This document shows positions 15,480 through 27,801 of a stretch of DNA of 64,000 nucleotides, one piece after another. Positions within the stretch are counted from its first letter, which is position 1. Every line of letters starts with the position of its first letter. Origin of the DNA: Chionis minor (Eukaryota; Chordata; Aves; Charadriiformes; Chionididae). Position numbers and translations under genes: made by a program. The notes beneath the pieces are model-generated. The model was not told where the DNA came from. It ran no database searches and saw only the letters and a program-made list of their open reading frames with translations. The DNA lies in the NCBI GenBank assembly GCA_013398295.1, contig VZSF01011169.1, positions 671,784-735,783 on the forward strand. The letters are read 5' to 3'.

Positions 15480-16005
15480 CAATCGCTTGGGTTGGGAGAG
15501 ACCTTCGGGATCATCCAGTCCAACCATCAACCTACGCCAAACCCACCCCTAACCCATGTCCCCCAGCACCACGTCTGCCCGGCTTTTAAATACCTCCAGG
15601 GACGGCGATTCCACCACCTCCCTGGGCAGCCTCTTCCAATGCTTGACAACCCTTTCGGTAAAGAAGTTTTTCCTCATATCCAACCTAAACCTCCCCTGGC
15701 ACAACTTGAGCCCGTTTCCTCTTGTCCTGTCGCTTGTTCCTTGGGAGAAGAGATTGACCCCCATCTCGCTATAACCTCCTTTCAGGTAATTGTTGAGAGT
15801 GATAAGGTCTCCTCTCAACCTCCTCTTCTCCAGGCTAAACAATCCCAACTCCCTCAGCCGCTCCTCACAAGACTTGTTCTCCAGACCCCTCCCCAGCTTT
15901 GTTGCCCTTCTCTGAACACGCTCCAGCATCTCAATGTCTCTCTGATATGCAGTGCCCAAAACTGAACACAGCACTCGAGCTGCAGCCTCACCAGTGCTGA
16001 GTACA
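15480..16005 (-). mobile_element. CR1 LINE, 5'-truncated, 3' part of the pol ORF
   Basis: Read on the minus strand, this is a typical avian CR1 tail. It encodes the C-terminal end of ORF2 ([20 protein letters not shown], then [15 protein letters not shown], then [14 protein letters not shown]) and ends in the short 3' UTR with GGTTGGACTGGATGATC-type text. The frame stays open for about 140 codons, so the copy is fairly young. It is cut short at its 5' end (around 16005), as is usual for CR1, and lacks reverse transcriptase and endonuclease domains. Non-autonomous and inert. Confidence 0.93.
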
Positions 16006-16890
16006 GTGCATAATCACTCAGCACTGGAGTTAGGCCTGTGGTGCAGCTGGTAACTTCTTTGGTTCCCAGCTCTTTTCTTCTTATTTTCCTCACAACCGCT
16101 CCCAATACGTCTGTTTTCACAGACCATCCAGCAGCCAGATATCGCCGCACATACCAATAAGAAAAAGATGGTTCACTTCTCCTTTGGGAGTAACAGTATC
16201 TAAAGAATCACAGGAAACAAAGAAGCTACACAGAACAGGGTAAGCCAAGAGCAAGACAAGACTTTCCATCATGAAGTTCATGATGGGGTTCATGGGGTTT
16301 GTCAGTAAAGAACTACCCAAGGACAAATAATTCAGAAGTCCTTTAATCCTATAGATCTCATCTTCAATATACTTGCACGGGCTGTAGCTCTGTATACAGT
16401 ATCAACCATGCCTTGGGAGATTTCAGTGAATTATTAGAGATTTTATTTAAAAATGCATTGAAAAATAATTGAATATTATTTTACAAAGGAAAATAATAAA
16501 GCTATTGTGATTCTGGGGTGGCTTAGTTACCAGAAATATATTTTCCCCTTAAATCTTTTGTCACAAACAGTGCCTACAAGACAAGCTAATTATATGCCAC
16601 TTCCCACCCGCTTTTACTTCTGCTAGAACAGTCCAGCAACTGTTAAAATCACCAGATCTATTTTGGAACAACAGCGAAGACAAAAAGCAGGAAGAAAAAC
16701 AGCACTAGAGCACAACATTTGTCTCTGCAGGCAGCTGTTGCAGATGGCAGCAGTACATGAGATTGGAACCAGAATCCCACCAAAACGTAGGGTACGTAAG
16801 AACTACGAGCAACCGAATTCAGCAGAAATACAGGCTCTCGCAGAGAGGCTCAAAATGGGTGTTATCCTCACAATGAGGAGCCAAGCCATG

Positions 16891-17058
16891 AAACAGGCAG
16901 CCCAGAGAAACTGTGCAGCCTCCATCCTTGGAGGTTTTCAAGATCAGGCAAAGACCTAAGTAAGACCTGTCCTCACAGCTCATCCTGCTTTAAGCAGGAG
17001 ACTGAACTAAGTGACCTCCTGAGATCTCTCCCAACCAGAATTTTCCTATGATCCTAAC
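16891..17058 (+). mobile_element. CR1 LINE 3'-end fragment (older subfamily)
   Basis: The plus strand reads gcagcccagagaaactgtgc, then a Leu-Glu-Val-Phe-like segment, then 'tcatcctgctttaagcaggag' and 'gacctcctgagatctctcccaacc', ending in tcctatgatcc. This is the CR1 3' terminus, more diverged than the 15480 copy. A 98-codon frame at 16663-16959 that runs into it is not considered a gene. Confidence 0.8.
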
Positions 17059-17152
17059 CACTGAGGCCAGATTTCCAAGTTTCCCTTCTCCTAACTCCTC
17101 TTCAAGGCAGAAGTTGCTGTTATTTTAAATCATAATCATATTCCAACCCACT

Positions 17153-17176
17153 AATTAATTCCTTAAGGAATTAATT
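17153..17176. repeat. 24-bp perfect palindrome
   Basis: AATTAATTCC TTAAGG AATTAATT reads identically on both strands (12-bp arms, no spacer). AT-rich; a possible homodimer (homeodomain-like TAATTA) site or chance. Confidence 0.85.
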
Positions 17177-17696
17177 TCAAATTTTATCTTAAATTAAGAA
17201 AAAATATAGAGAGAGATATCTGGTGTTCAAAGTATTAAAAATAAATGTCTTGAGATGCTTTAATCTACATAGAGCATGCACGTATTGGAATGCATCGTAG
17301 GAATAGACTTAGAAACATCACGAAAGGACATTACAATTTTTTACAATATACAAATACACATACACTGTATATTTAAGAAAAAAAATCAGTGGTTCTTTCA
17401 CCCTTTTTCCTTGTCCAAACAGAGATGGAAGTCAGCAAAGTTATGATACAGAATGAGGAAATACAGGAGGAGAGTATGGGTACAATGAAACAAGCTCGCC
17501 AGATTTAGAATGGACGGAGGGAGCCAAGCTGGAGGAATATGTGAGAAGGAAAAGGAGGACACATTAGCTTTAAACTATAAGAAAGAGATAAAGAATAACA
17601 AACATATGCCTAGAACACAGAATGCAACAAAATGATCAGAGAATTCCAAGACCAGTGCAGAACTATACAATATGTAAGCAAAAAAAATTACCTTGT

Positions 17697-17817
17697 AGAA
17701 CTGCAGCAGCTTCCGAAGGGTCCAGCAGCAGCAGCCTGCCTTCCGAAGAGATTTCATCCCCTTCTCCGTCCTCTGATCCAACTGCTGCCTCCAAGAACTC
17801 AAAACCAAGGGATCCAT
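17697..17817 (-). other. Exon-like block with Kozak ATG and splice donor, unknown
   Basis: On the minus strand an ATG in an ACCATGG context (17815-17817) opens a 42-codon frame (MDPLVLSSWRQQLDQ...) that ends exactly at AAG followed by a GTAATT donor-like sequence at about 17691. A second frame over the same bases is acidic and also open, as is the plus strand, so the openness may just reflect composition with few stops. It could be an upstream exon of FN3K, an unrelated short transcript, or chance. No family recognised. Confidence 0.25.
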
Positions 17818-20193
17818 GGTAGAGCTTGCTGTTACATTCCCTTTGTATTCCTCTCTACACCCCTTCCATTTTTAATCGCATCACAAAATAGCTTTGAAAA
17901 AGCAAGCATAATGTCCCTTAAATTAAATCTCTAAATACAATTGTTTCTATTTACGTAACTTGTATACAACACAATTTTCCTTCAATCACTAAAATATCTT
18001 GATTCAGTTCTATTAGGAAAAGGTGATCTTTGAAGATTTACTGTTTATCACTCAAGTCTATGACTGACAGAAAATCCACCTTCATATCGCTTTTCATCTT
18101 CTAATGCTAAAAAGCATTTAGGTGTTTCAGCAAAATAAACATGTTGATTAGTTGAAGATTTGTATACAGAATGACCTTGTTAAATACATTCTAATTTTAT
18201 TATGAAGGCATATGGAAACAAAGAGTTAAGAGATCTAACCAGACTGAATGCTGGATAAAATTCCACAGCATTTCTTCAATCAGCTGCACTAAGCAGTATT
18301 GAGTTTGGATGAAAGTGACAAAATGTTACTTCTGTGCCCATATCCTTATCAACAACATCCAAACAGCTGCTACAATACCTAATGTTTAAATGCACAGATA
18401 GGTCCTGAAACGATACTGTGACTGAACAACTCGTAAATTTTCTTCAGTGAAAACACTGCTCCAGATTAAAATCCACGGTCACCTTCCCATTAACACCCTT
18501 GATGACCATAACTCTCGAACAAACTAGAGACCTTTAACAGGTTTGAGCAAGTAGCTCCCCGAAAATGGATGCAAGCTGTAAGGTTTTAATTCAAAAAACA
18601 GAGACAACAATGATCAACTGGGGAACTTTTTATTGAAGCAACAAGGTAAAAGTAAAAGCTATTCTACCAAGCAAGGCCTTAAAACTTTTTCCAGCGAAAG
18701 TTAAACAGCCAGTGAGAAAAGTAGTAGAATTCAGGAAAGTTATATCAAGTGATAGTCTTCTCTAAACTTGCTTCCAATTTGTGTAAGTAACTGCAAAACC
18801 AGCAACTAAAAAACCCTCTATAATCTGTCGATATCCAATGAAAATAATTTTTACTTAATTAGTCATTCCCAAGCACTCAAAATGCACGTTAGGAATCATG
18901 CACGTCTCTCACCTACCTGGTATGCTTGCACTGAAATATCATTACAAGCCTACGTCAAAAAGAGTAAAATTTTAGTATTACCATCTTGCCGGTACAAGAA
19001 ATAGCTAGTCTGCAAAGCTCTTCTTAAAGAACTTCTGAGGGTGGTGTAGCGCTGCTGTTCTGTGAGTTACATTTTAATTTCCTTTGGTTTCATGTCTCTT
19101 ATCCCAAGAGCTGCCAAGTGCACTTAGTGGGGACTGAAGAAAAACGATAGCTTATGGCACCTGTAGTGTAAACTACAGAAAATTTATGTGAAGCCCGTAC
19201 CACGACCAGATGGCGTTATCCTGTGGGCAATGACAACAGTCAAAAAGTACATCATCTGTTTGTATTAGAGAGCAGATCTTCACAGGATGTCTACGTATAA
19301 AGTGTCTTACCTGAAAAGATCTGTAACAATGCAAACTATTGGACAAAAGTGTAATCCAAAAAAAGGAAGAGAGCGCTAGTTCTGCTGAAAACAAAATTGC
19401 TATAGATTTGAGCCCGCTGACCGGCAAGAACAGAACAGCCTACCAGAATGCCATGAGGCACCAAAATGCACACGCCAGAAAAAATTAAAAGCATTTTCAC
19501 ACGGCTTTGTAACAGAACAGGAAGCAGGCTCCATCCAATAGAATCACATTAGCATAATGAATCACAAGTCCAAATCATTTTTCACAGTTCCCATTATATA
19601 ATTTTCTTGTTGACTTTCAAAGTATGTTGTTAACATTGTTCTCATGCACATAACTGGACACGAAGAGCTGAAAGAGTCTGAGCAATTTATCTTAAAGGTC
19701 GGGGGCAGCAAAAAGCAACGAGCAACTTTTTCAGCCACCTCCTCAGAAACCGAGAAAAGCAATTTTCCATTTCACAAACGCTTCTCTAATGTCTTCCATT
19801 AGGTTGCAAATGCAAACCCTGGTATTTCCCTACTCTGAAGCACAACTGGCCCCTAAGAAAGAACTTCTTCCAAATAATTTACACTTGAGTGCTTGATCTG
19901 TACTGACTTGCCTAGTCTGAAGCCACAATGCTTTCTTGACACCGACAGATCTTCTGTGCAACTGAACAAACTCCTCAGATATTTCCCTCATAAAGGTATT
20001 CCAAACTATCCTAAAAAGGGATGACTATGTTACACTCGGTATTTAGCAGGACTCACTGATTCTAGGTCTTCAGCTGTGCAACAAGGTCAAGGGTCTCATA
20101 ACTTTTTTTCACATTACTACTCTTGTAGTTGCACTGCCAAGAACGGGGTTTTCCACGCAACGTAGGAAGTATTCTTTCTGCTTAAGCAGAAAA
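17818..20193. other. FN3KRP 3' UTR and spacer
   Basis: AT-rich sequence after the FN3KRP stop codon. The half nearest FN3KRP (down to about 18.6 kb) is probably its 3' UTR. No open frame longer than about 85 codons, no repeat family and no RNA gene were recognised. Confidence 0.6.
18628..18633 (-). terminator. FN3KRP: Candidate FN3KRP polyadenylation signal (AATAAA)
   Basis: First canonical AATAAA on the minus strand after the stop at 20194 (in CAATAAAAAGTT context), implying a 3' UTR of about 1.56 kb. A variant ATTAAA occurs closer, near 19074. Position is the only evidence. Confidence 0.35.
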
Positions 20194-23100
20194 TCACTTT
20201 GTAAGGTTTCTCATAATGTTTAGAGAAGACCCTCTGTACCCTGTACCAAAATGGTTCCAATGATTCATGTAGTGAAAAAGCTGATAAAGCTTTAGGCGTT
20301 TCTCAAACCCTGCAGCTTTGGGGATTTTACTGTGGTAAGCAGAGTAAAAAGAACTGCTGAAGCCACCAAACATCCCAGCTATTGCAAGCTCATACTCTGA
20401 ATGGCCGTAGAAAGAAGCCGGATCAAAGATAATTGGACCAGAATCATCCTCAGCTACGTTTCCTCCCCAGAGATCTCCATGCAGGAGAGCAGGAACAATT
20501 TCCATGTCACAGAACAAACTGGGGATCTTCAGCTGCAAGGAGAAAAAAACAAGATATACAAGTACTACATTTTAAGTTGAATGATTAGAGTTTTATCTGC
20601 ATACACACAGAGCATGAATTGAAACTTCTTAAAGTCCATTTAAAAAAACCCCGTAACGTGAAACAGCATAGGACCTAGTCAACAGAGATGCTGAGAAAAT
20701 CAAAAGGATTTCTATTTTCCATAAAAGCCAGCAGCTGAAGAATAGTCATCCAAATGTTTTTTAGCACTAAGAAAACAAAAAATTTAAAATGGCATTCGAT
20801 GCTGCAATATTGACTAGCTTTAACAATAACAACAACCACCCCAACCACCCCCTTCACCATTAGAACGCTCAGGAATCGCTCACCAACCCTGAAGAGATTC
20901 CAACAAAGTTGTACCCAAATAACTAATACTGCAGTCACTTAATCAGATGCAAACCTTAAATTAACAGACAATGTGCAGAACAGTACTGCTTACATACATT
21001 TCTCATCATGAACATGTTAGAAGGAATGAGAAATGTGAAAGTGATCTAGTATTTCCCAAACAGTAAGACAAAATGCTATTTGGCACACATGCACGCATTC
21101 ACTTCGGCATATTAACATAGGGTGATGTGGCAAAAGCCATTATACCTTAGAATAAAAGGCATTTTAATCCCTAAAAGCTGGAGTCTCTTACCAACAGAAC
21201 TTGGAGCATACCAACAAACAGGAACTTTGTTTTATGAAAAGAGAATCTTAAACAACTGATACCTAGGTACCGCCAGCAGACCTGAGAGAATTTCTCCTAC
21301 CTGAAGTTGTGCCCAAAGTTCTCTTGCTTCCCTGTCTCCTGAATTCTTTTCAATCATGTCCATCTGGGGCTGGATTCTTTGTTTGGCAAAGAAAGTCACC
21401 CAGTCGCTCTGCCAGTCATTCACCTGAAGGAAAAGGATCGCAGATGTCAGTTCTACACCACGCAAGAGATCGACTTTCTTTTTCAAATAAAGCTTTGGAG
21501 GCCTATACAGCCTTTGCGCTGATACCATCCAAGACAGTAAATGCTACTACTTAATCAACTGTTATCTTAAAACATTAAGTTAGGGGAATAAATAATTTTC
21601 TCAAAGTGATAAAACCCAAGAAATCAAAGAGTTATGAATGTCCAATGCAGCTGTGAGTACTTTCTAAAGCACTACTTTCCTTAGCAGGAATGTTTTTTCT
21701 TTTTATGACTCCACATAAATAAATAAATTTCCAGTATGATAACTATTGTTATCACTACCACTATCCTTTGTGTCACTGAAGCGAAAATAAGATAAACTTA
21801 AAATTCTATCAGTCTGATGAAGTACAACCTACCTGTGGAAGATAGCCACAGCAGGTAACTGTATGAAAGCCAAATTGATCCACAAACTGGACTTCCATTT
21901 GCCCTTGACCTTTACCTTTCAAACCAAAGACAAAAATCCAATACTAATGACAAGATTCTAAGTATCTACAATGCAAATGGACCTTACAACCTACACAAGG
22001 GTACAATGCTGCTTCTACTGAGAATAAAAAAAATTGCACCTCAATACTCTTTTTTGTTATAATGGTTGCTGCTGTTGGTTTTTAAGTTTAAAGCTTGATG
22101 TCAAGCAGCTATATTATAATTTTCATAATCATATTTTGAGGTAGCGTATCTCTGATACCACGTCCTTGCAGAAACTGTTTTCAGGATCCCAAGGGTCCCA
22201 AACTGAATAAACATTTTGCTTACAGAGATCCAAATAGAGCAAACGAGCAAAAAGACAACCCCCTGCTTGGGTGTTTCATCCAAATCTGTTTTCACAGTAT
22301 TTTTAGTGGAAGAAGACAAACTTATCCTGAAATAACAAAAGCTATTTTAACTACTTTGTAGATTATTATTAACTAGGTTAAATTTGCAGACAGCTGTGTA
22401 CTGTACCAACTGTGCTTTCTTCTTTCTTCAGCTTCTCTCCCAGTTGCTGGTTGTGAAGGTGGAGATCAGCCAGCTGAGTTCCAAGCTTTGCTGAATGTCT
22501 AAGAAACAAAAGTATTCTTAGCAACGCTGACACATGAATGAATCCAGTTCTTTATATTCCAGGAGTGACTTTAAAAAGATTTGTCACGCAAATAAACTAA
22601 GTTCTGCATCTCTAACAGAGTACATTTTCCAAATATTCCAGTTACGAACACCTCCTCTTCCTATAAAGATTACATATTAATGTAGAAAAAAATGTACTTA
22701 GGTGGTTGTTTCTGACAACACTATTAAAAGTGAAAAGTGAGAAGCAATCATAAATTTAATAACCATGAGAAACTATCAATTCTAATTTCTGCATGATATC
22801 ACTTCTGTATGAACTTTCAGTAAGATATCTGTAAGAAAACCATGCACGACACATTATGCCCTTCCCCCCCCCCCCCAAACTATCTTTGGGAAATAGAACC
22901 AAACGAGACTCATCCTCTTTATATTTGTCTCTGGCTTCTCCTCTCTAAAAGGCCTAGAAGATGGAAAAGCTACTTTTAATAAAAGCTTATCTTCTACACA
23001 GTTCAGAAAAGTCTTGCAGTAATTAAACAACTCTTACAGCCAGTTGCCTCCCACATTAACAAAAGTATATTCCTTTTCTTGTCTTGGACCTCTCACGCCT

Positions 23101-26100
23101 TTCACTGTTCTCAAGGTACTGTCATTTAAGGCAAAGTTATTTCTTCATTTTTTCCCTGTTACTATAGACTATAGCTATCCCCTGAAATTTGTATGCCAAA
23201 GGTTGCATTTGCACACTTTTTGTCTCAATAAGCCCAAACACAAGGGGATTTCTGCTCTGCCTCATGGAGCTCACCGAAGGCTCTTCATGATCTAGAAACT
23301 CTACAGATGAGCAGGATGAGGGACAAGACTTTAAGCTGGCTGCAGAAGTTCTGAGATTGGGATGAGAAATATGCCCACCTCCCTAATGGAAGCAGAGAGA
23401 AACATTCATTATACTTTAATTTACTCCAGCGTTTGCCACAGAAAAGGGCCAAAAGTTTGAAACTATCAAAATCAAGGTGAGAGTTTGAAATCAAGATTCA
23501 TTCATTTGGGGAACTGCCTCTGCATATTCACAACAAGCAATAGGAAACACTAGTTCTTATATTAAAGGCAAGTACACAAAACAGGTCATCAGGTAATCAT
23601 TTTCCTTACTATGAAAAAAAACAACCCTACTGTAAAAATCACTAATTACCTAAAAAAATCCCAAACAAACCCAAAACTAAAGAAAAATGACACTCACTTC
23701 TTGATGTATGACCAATTTGCTAGGTGAAGCATTATAAAGTATTTTATACAGTTCTCTGCTGTATAATTTCCCAAATGTACCTTGACTTGCTTCAAAAGGG
23801 ATTAAAGCAAGCTTCCCCTCTGAAAACAAGTGATTTAATCTTCGTAATAGTCAAAATTTCTGGTTAAAGGATGCAAAGATAATGCCATATTTTACCTGTT
23901 TAAGCCTCTCATTTCCAAATGTTCCATTGCAAACAGTGTATTGCCCCCAGGCAGGTCTATAACCTTGATGGGTTTAGGCACTTTTATAGTCTGCGTTTTC
24001 AAGATGGCTTCCAAACTTGCCATTTCTCCCTCAAACATTCTTCTGGCCTGCCAAATATTAAGGGAAAGCCTTAATCTCTATGAAGACCAGTCACGGGTAA
24101 ACAAAGCTTTTACACAAAACAAATTAAGGCTGTTTATGTTAAATAAAAATCGTGGAGCAAGTGGTTACTGCACGTACAAGATACAGATAGATCCACATCA
24201 CCAGATTTGACAGTAATTGTAATTATAGAAATTTTGCTTTATAAACCGACTCTGTGGAAGTGACTTAGGTTCCAACATTCTCTGTAATCATAAAAACAAC
24301 TTAGAAAGTCTTTTTACAATTGAAGGAGTGCAAACCGCTTATATATACAAAGGTAAGCAATATTTTAGTAATATAATATCAGATAATGCAGCGAATGTCT
24401 AGAAAGCTACGGGCAACATACATCATCAGTTGAGAGACTAGCAGAACATTGCTGACGTTCATAGTCTTCATGACTTTCCTGACACAGATTGCTTAGTAAT
24501 ATAGCCAGTCTTCAAAAGAGTCTCATAGGCAGCCACAGAATTATTTTCCCTGGCCTATTTTTTTTGCCTCATTGGGAAAAAAAGAGAACATCAACAACAG
24601 TAGCCAAATACCCCTTACCACATTTGCCCTTAAAACCCAAGCCACTACCAACTGCATTTGCTTTGAAGATATTCTGAATTTAGGAACTATTTCTGCACCT
24701 GTTATCTACACCAAGTAAAATCTACTCTCTTGAGTTGCTCCGCTGACATCAGTGACACTAGTCATGTGAAGAAATGGTACTCTAGAACTAGAGTTAGGCA
24801 GAGCCTGCAGAAAAAGGGTATGTGGGAAACACACGGTATCTGCTAAAAGCAAAAGCAAGGAAATATAATAAGTAGACCTAGAATACTAGCCCTTTAGTAC
24901 CGATACATGAAACAGTCAAAGGGCAAACTGCAATAGACACTTACTAAAAATTCCAAAGCCTACAGGAGACCAAGAATGAAGAACTGCTGAATTACTGAGC
25001 CACGAGTTAGCTTTGTTCAGAGGAAATCAATAAATACTGTATCTCTGTCTAAAGCATCACAGTAGGTTAAAGTCAGCTGTTAACTTTAATAGAGTAAAAA
25101 CCACTGTGTTTTCTAAAGAACTTTGTTTTTCTAAAGAAACTGCTGATATACACCCACTGCTGTGTACAGCATTATAATACAGTTTGTCATAGTTTGCTTT
25201 AATCAGCACTCAGAATCCACACAGAGGCAAAAGCATAGAAAATTAAATGATTACTGAATAGAAAATCTATCCAGATCTTTTTTTTCAAAGCCCTATCTCA
25301 TACATAGCTGGACTGTACACCTAAATACACAATTAACAAAGGCCTAAGTGGAAGGGCTATATTGCTATTAATTCAAACTACTTTCAGTCTAATGCAAAGC
25401 AAGATAAAGTATTTTTCCATGTTATCACCTCAGTGCATCCACCCAGCTCCCTGGTACAACCAGAAAGCGTAAACAAGTTTGGAATGTTGTTGCATACATG
25501 CTTTCAAAAGCATTTGTTTGCAATTAAAGGCAAATACAAGTTCTGACTTTTGTTCTTCCAGTGAAGCTATTTATGTGAATGACAAAAGCGTGGAGTACCT
25601 TTAAAGTAAATTCCACCTGATCTCTGCTTTTGCAAATAAGGATGCCACATATGTCTATTGCATTGTACTTCATCAAATGCAGTTATCTACCTCCTACAGT
25701 AGCCGGCACCAAGTATTGAAAGGACAAAGCAGAAAATCTTGAACAACGATTGTGGGAAAACGTAGTTTATTGAGAAAAGCTCCTTCTTATGTGCAGGAAA
25801 TTACTGGCTTTGTTACAACAAAGAATTATGCATACCCTCGGTAGATAATTTTATACCTTCCGGATTGCTCCAGACACTTCCACGGCATATGCTGCCAGTC
25901 GTGTCACCGTCACCCCGGCTGACAACAATGTGCCATTGTACCGCACACGCCGCTAATACCGGTAATAATATTACCAGGTAATACCGATACCGCAACAGCG
26001 CCCCAGCAGAAATCCCGCTGCTCCCCAGCCCAGGGCCTCCCCTCACCCCCAGGCACCCCCGCCACAAACCAGGCCCCGGACCCACAGCAGCTGCCGCCAG

Positions 26101-26464
26101 CCAAACCCTCACCGGGCAGGAGCTGCCAAACGAAGCCCACCTCTAACCCCGCCGGCGGGCCACCTCCCCGACGCCAGCGGCCCGAGTTCCACAGCCAGGG
26201 GCCAGCCCGCAAACCCTCCTCCATCAAGAAGAGGCCTGAGGCCCGCCGGCCGTCTCCTCCGCGCCGCCGCCCTCACGGCCGCTTCGCCTCCCCGCCCCGC
26301 CTCGACCCCTGCCCCTCCCACACCTCCGCCTTGGAGTTGCTCTTCACGTACACCCGGCCGCGGTCCGTGTCGTAGCTCTGGCCCTGGCTGATGCAGCCGC
26401 CCCCCGAATGCCCCGTCGGCCGGAGCACGGCGGTGCCCAGCTCCCGCCTCAGCGCCTCCTCCAT
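20194..26464 (-). CDS. FN3KRP: Fructosamine-3-kinase-related protein (ketosamine-3-kinase), complete
   Basis: Six coding exons: 26324-26464, 23896-24047, 22407-22498, 21833-21915, 21301-21423 and 20194-20532 (stop at 20194-20196), all with GT-AG introns. The product is 309 aa, the same as human. It phosphorylates ribulosamines and psicosamines (C3-epimeric ketosamines) on proteins, a repair step parallel to FN3K, in the cytosol. Motifs: glycine loop [11 protein letters not shown] with the conserved Cys24; Lys41 in VYVKSN; catalytic HGDLWGGN with Asp217; [13 protein letters not shown] with Asp234. [12 protein letters not shown] and [18 protein letters not shown] in exon 5 are FN3KRP signatures. 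The ATG at 26464 lies in a CpG island; an in-frame upstream extension to 26731 is low-complexity Pro/Ser and is rejected because MEEALRREL aligns with the family start. It is the tandem paralogue of FN3K, with identical exon lengths and phases. Its introns are 2276, 1397, 491, 409 and 768 bp. Confidence 0.96.
22864..22876. repeat. C13 homopolymer
   Basis: Thirteen consecutive C in FN3KRP intron 2. Its length may be inexact in the assembly. Confidence 0.9.
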
Positions 26465-26556
26465 GCTGCCTGCCGGGGCCCGCGCGCCGCTGCGCCTGCG
26501 CGGGGGGAGGCTGCGCCTGCGCGGGGCCGCCAACGGCGCGCGGGCGGGGCTCCGAA

Positions 26557-26634
26557 ATGGCGGCGGCGGTGGCGGCGGAGAAGGAGGAGAGGGAGAGGTT
26601 GGCTGGTGGCCCGGGCGATAGGGGCTGGCCAAGG
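26557..26634 (+). other. Possible divergent first exon opposite FN3KRP
   Basis: The ATG inside the YY1-like element opens [18 protein letters not shown] and runs 26 codons to CCA AGG, followed by a consensus donor GTGAGG at 26635. It lies about 90 bp from the FN3KRP start codon on the opposite strand. If it is not spliced, the frame ends after 31 codons. I recognise no protein family and no clear downstream coding exon. It could be the first exon of a short divergent non-coding RNA. Confidence 0.3.
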
Positions 26635-26750
26635 GTGAGGGCTCGGTTGTAGGTGCTGGGGAGGGACCCGGGAGGAGCCGCTTCTTCCCGGCTGGGGGAG
26701 GGAAAAGCGCTAAATGGCTTCTCAGAGACACGGGGAGGAGCGGGGCGCTG

Positions 26751-26780
26751 GGCCTGGCCTGGCCTGGCCTCGCCTCGCCT
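26751..26780. repeat. GGCCT/CGCCT pentanucleotide repeat
   Basis: Four copies of ggcct followed by two of cgcct at the edge of the FN3KRP CpG island. A short GC-rich microsatellite. Confidence 0.85.
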
Positions 26781-27761
26781 CAGGGCCGCCAACGGCCTCC
26801 TGTACCCGGGGGCCTCCTGTACCCCGGACAGCCGCGCCCGGCACAGTCCCTCAGCCCCGTGGGGTTGGGCAGGATGGTAATTAATGCCAGCCAAAATCCC
26901 AGCGCTCTCGGGATGTGTTTTGTACTGCAGAAAGCTCGTAAATACATGCTTTTGTTTAAAATCATTTCCCTTGGGCGTTCGGTGACTTCTTTCCTGCAGT
27001 AGATGCAGAGGATGTCAAGGAAAAGAGGTTGCAGCAGGGCACTGCATATATAACAAAGGCAATGGATAGTAATTTTTAAATATTTTGGTTTAATGTGCTT
27101 TCTGGGCATTATGAAGGTACATGTTCACTCTGTTCTTCAACAATAACAACAACAGTTTGCTATTATTGGATACTGGCCAGTGTAGGTCTGAAGTAAATTA
27201 ATATGTTCTTTCCCATTAGAATTTGCTACTTATTTAGCAAATAACGTATTTAAAATGCAAATTTCTAAGCGTACAAGCTGGAAGAGTTCCTACTGATCTT
27301 TTATTTGTTTTTTTGTTAGTGCGAGGTTGTGTACTTTCATTTTTTACTATTTCCTTAAACATCTGTAGTCTCACTGGTTAGAATCACTACTTCATCTTTT
27401 ATTATTCCTGACTGCTCCCTGTTCAATGAACTGATTTGTCTTGCTTGGGGTTTTTAAGAGTGTTACTGTGCTGCCTGAGTGATTTAAACACCTATGGATA
27501 TACATCTGTTTCTGTATAGTTTATGCAAATAACAATTAAAATTAATTTAGAGTTATTGGTGTGTACTTTCAAATTTTAAACTGGATTTTGCTGTAGAAAT
27601 TTTCTTTCGGGGGTTTAGTGTGGGAGGATTACAGCTCAGAGTCCTCTAATAGTTCCTGTGGAGCAGCAAAGTAGCAAGTGGTAAAGGACTGAAGTTTGTT
27701 CTTTCCAGAAATCTGTGTACCTTTCCTCTTCGAGAGTTGCTGTGCAACATTCATCTCTCTT

Positions 27762-27801
27762 GTTTTTTTCCTTTTTTTTTTTTTTTGTTTTTTTGTTTTT
27801 T
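27762..27801. repeat. Poly-T tract
   Basis: T-runs of up to 15 interrupted by single C or G bases. A simple repeat with no associated retroelement recognised. Confidence 0.85.

Larger units (their letters stand above)
25900..26860 (-). promoter_or_regulatory. FN3KRP: FN3KRP CpG-island promoter, probably bidirectional
   Basis: GC-rich, CpG-dense region spanning FN3KRP exon 1, the start of intron 1 and about 400 bp upstream. A YY1-type AAATGGCGGC element lies at 26555-26564 in the plus orientation, pointing away from FN3KRP, and suggests an initiation site for divergent transcription. No TATA box. Core density is highest at 26100-26600. Confidence 0.75.

Noticed and set aside
15256..15965. Plus-strand frames of 98, 99 and 197 codons
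   Set aside because: They read the antisense of a CR1 LINE joined to the CpG-rich block. The real ancestral coding strand of the repeat is minus.
26109..26894. Minus-strand 261-codon frame and in-frame N-terminal extension of FN3KRP
   Set aside because: The 261-codon frame is a GC-rich shadow of exon 1 in another frame. The extension upstream of 26464 is Pro/Ser low-complexity and absent from the family.
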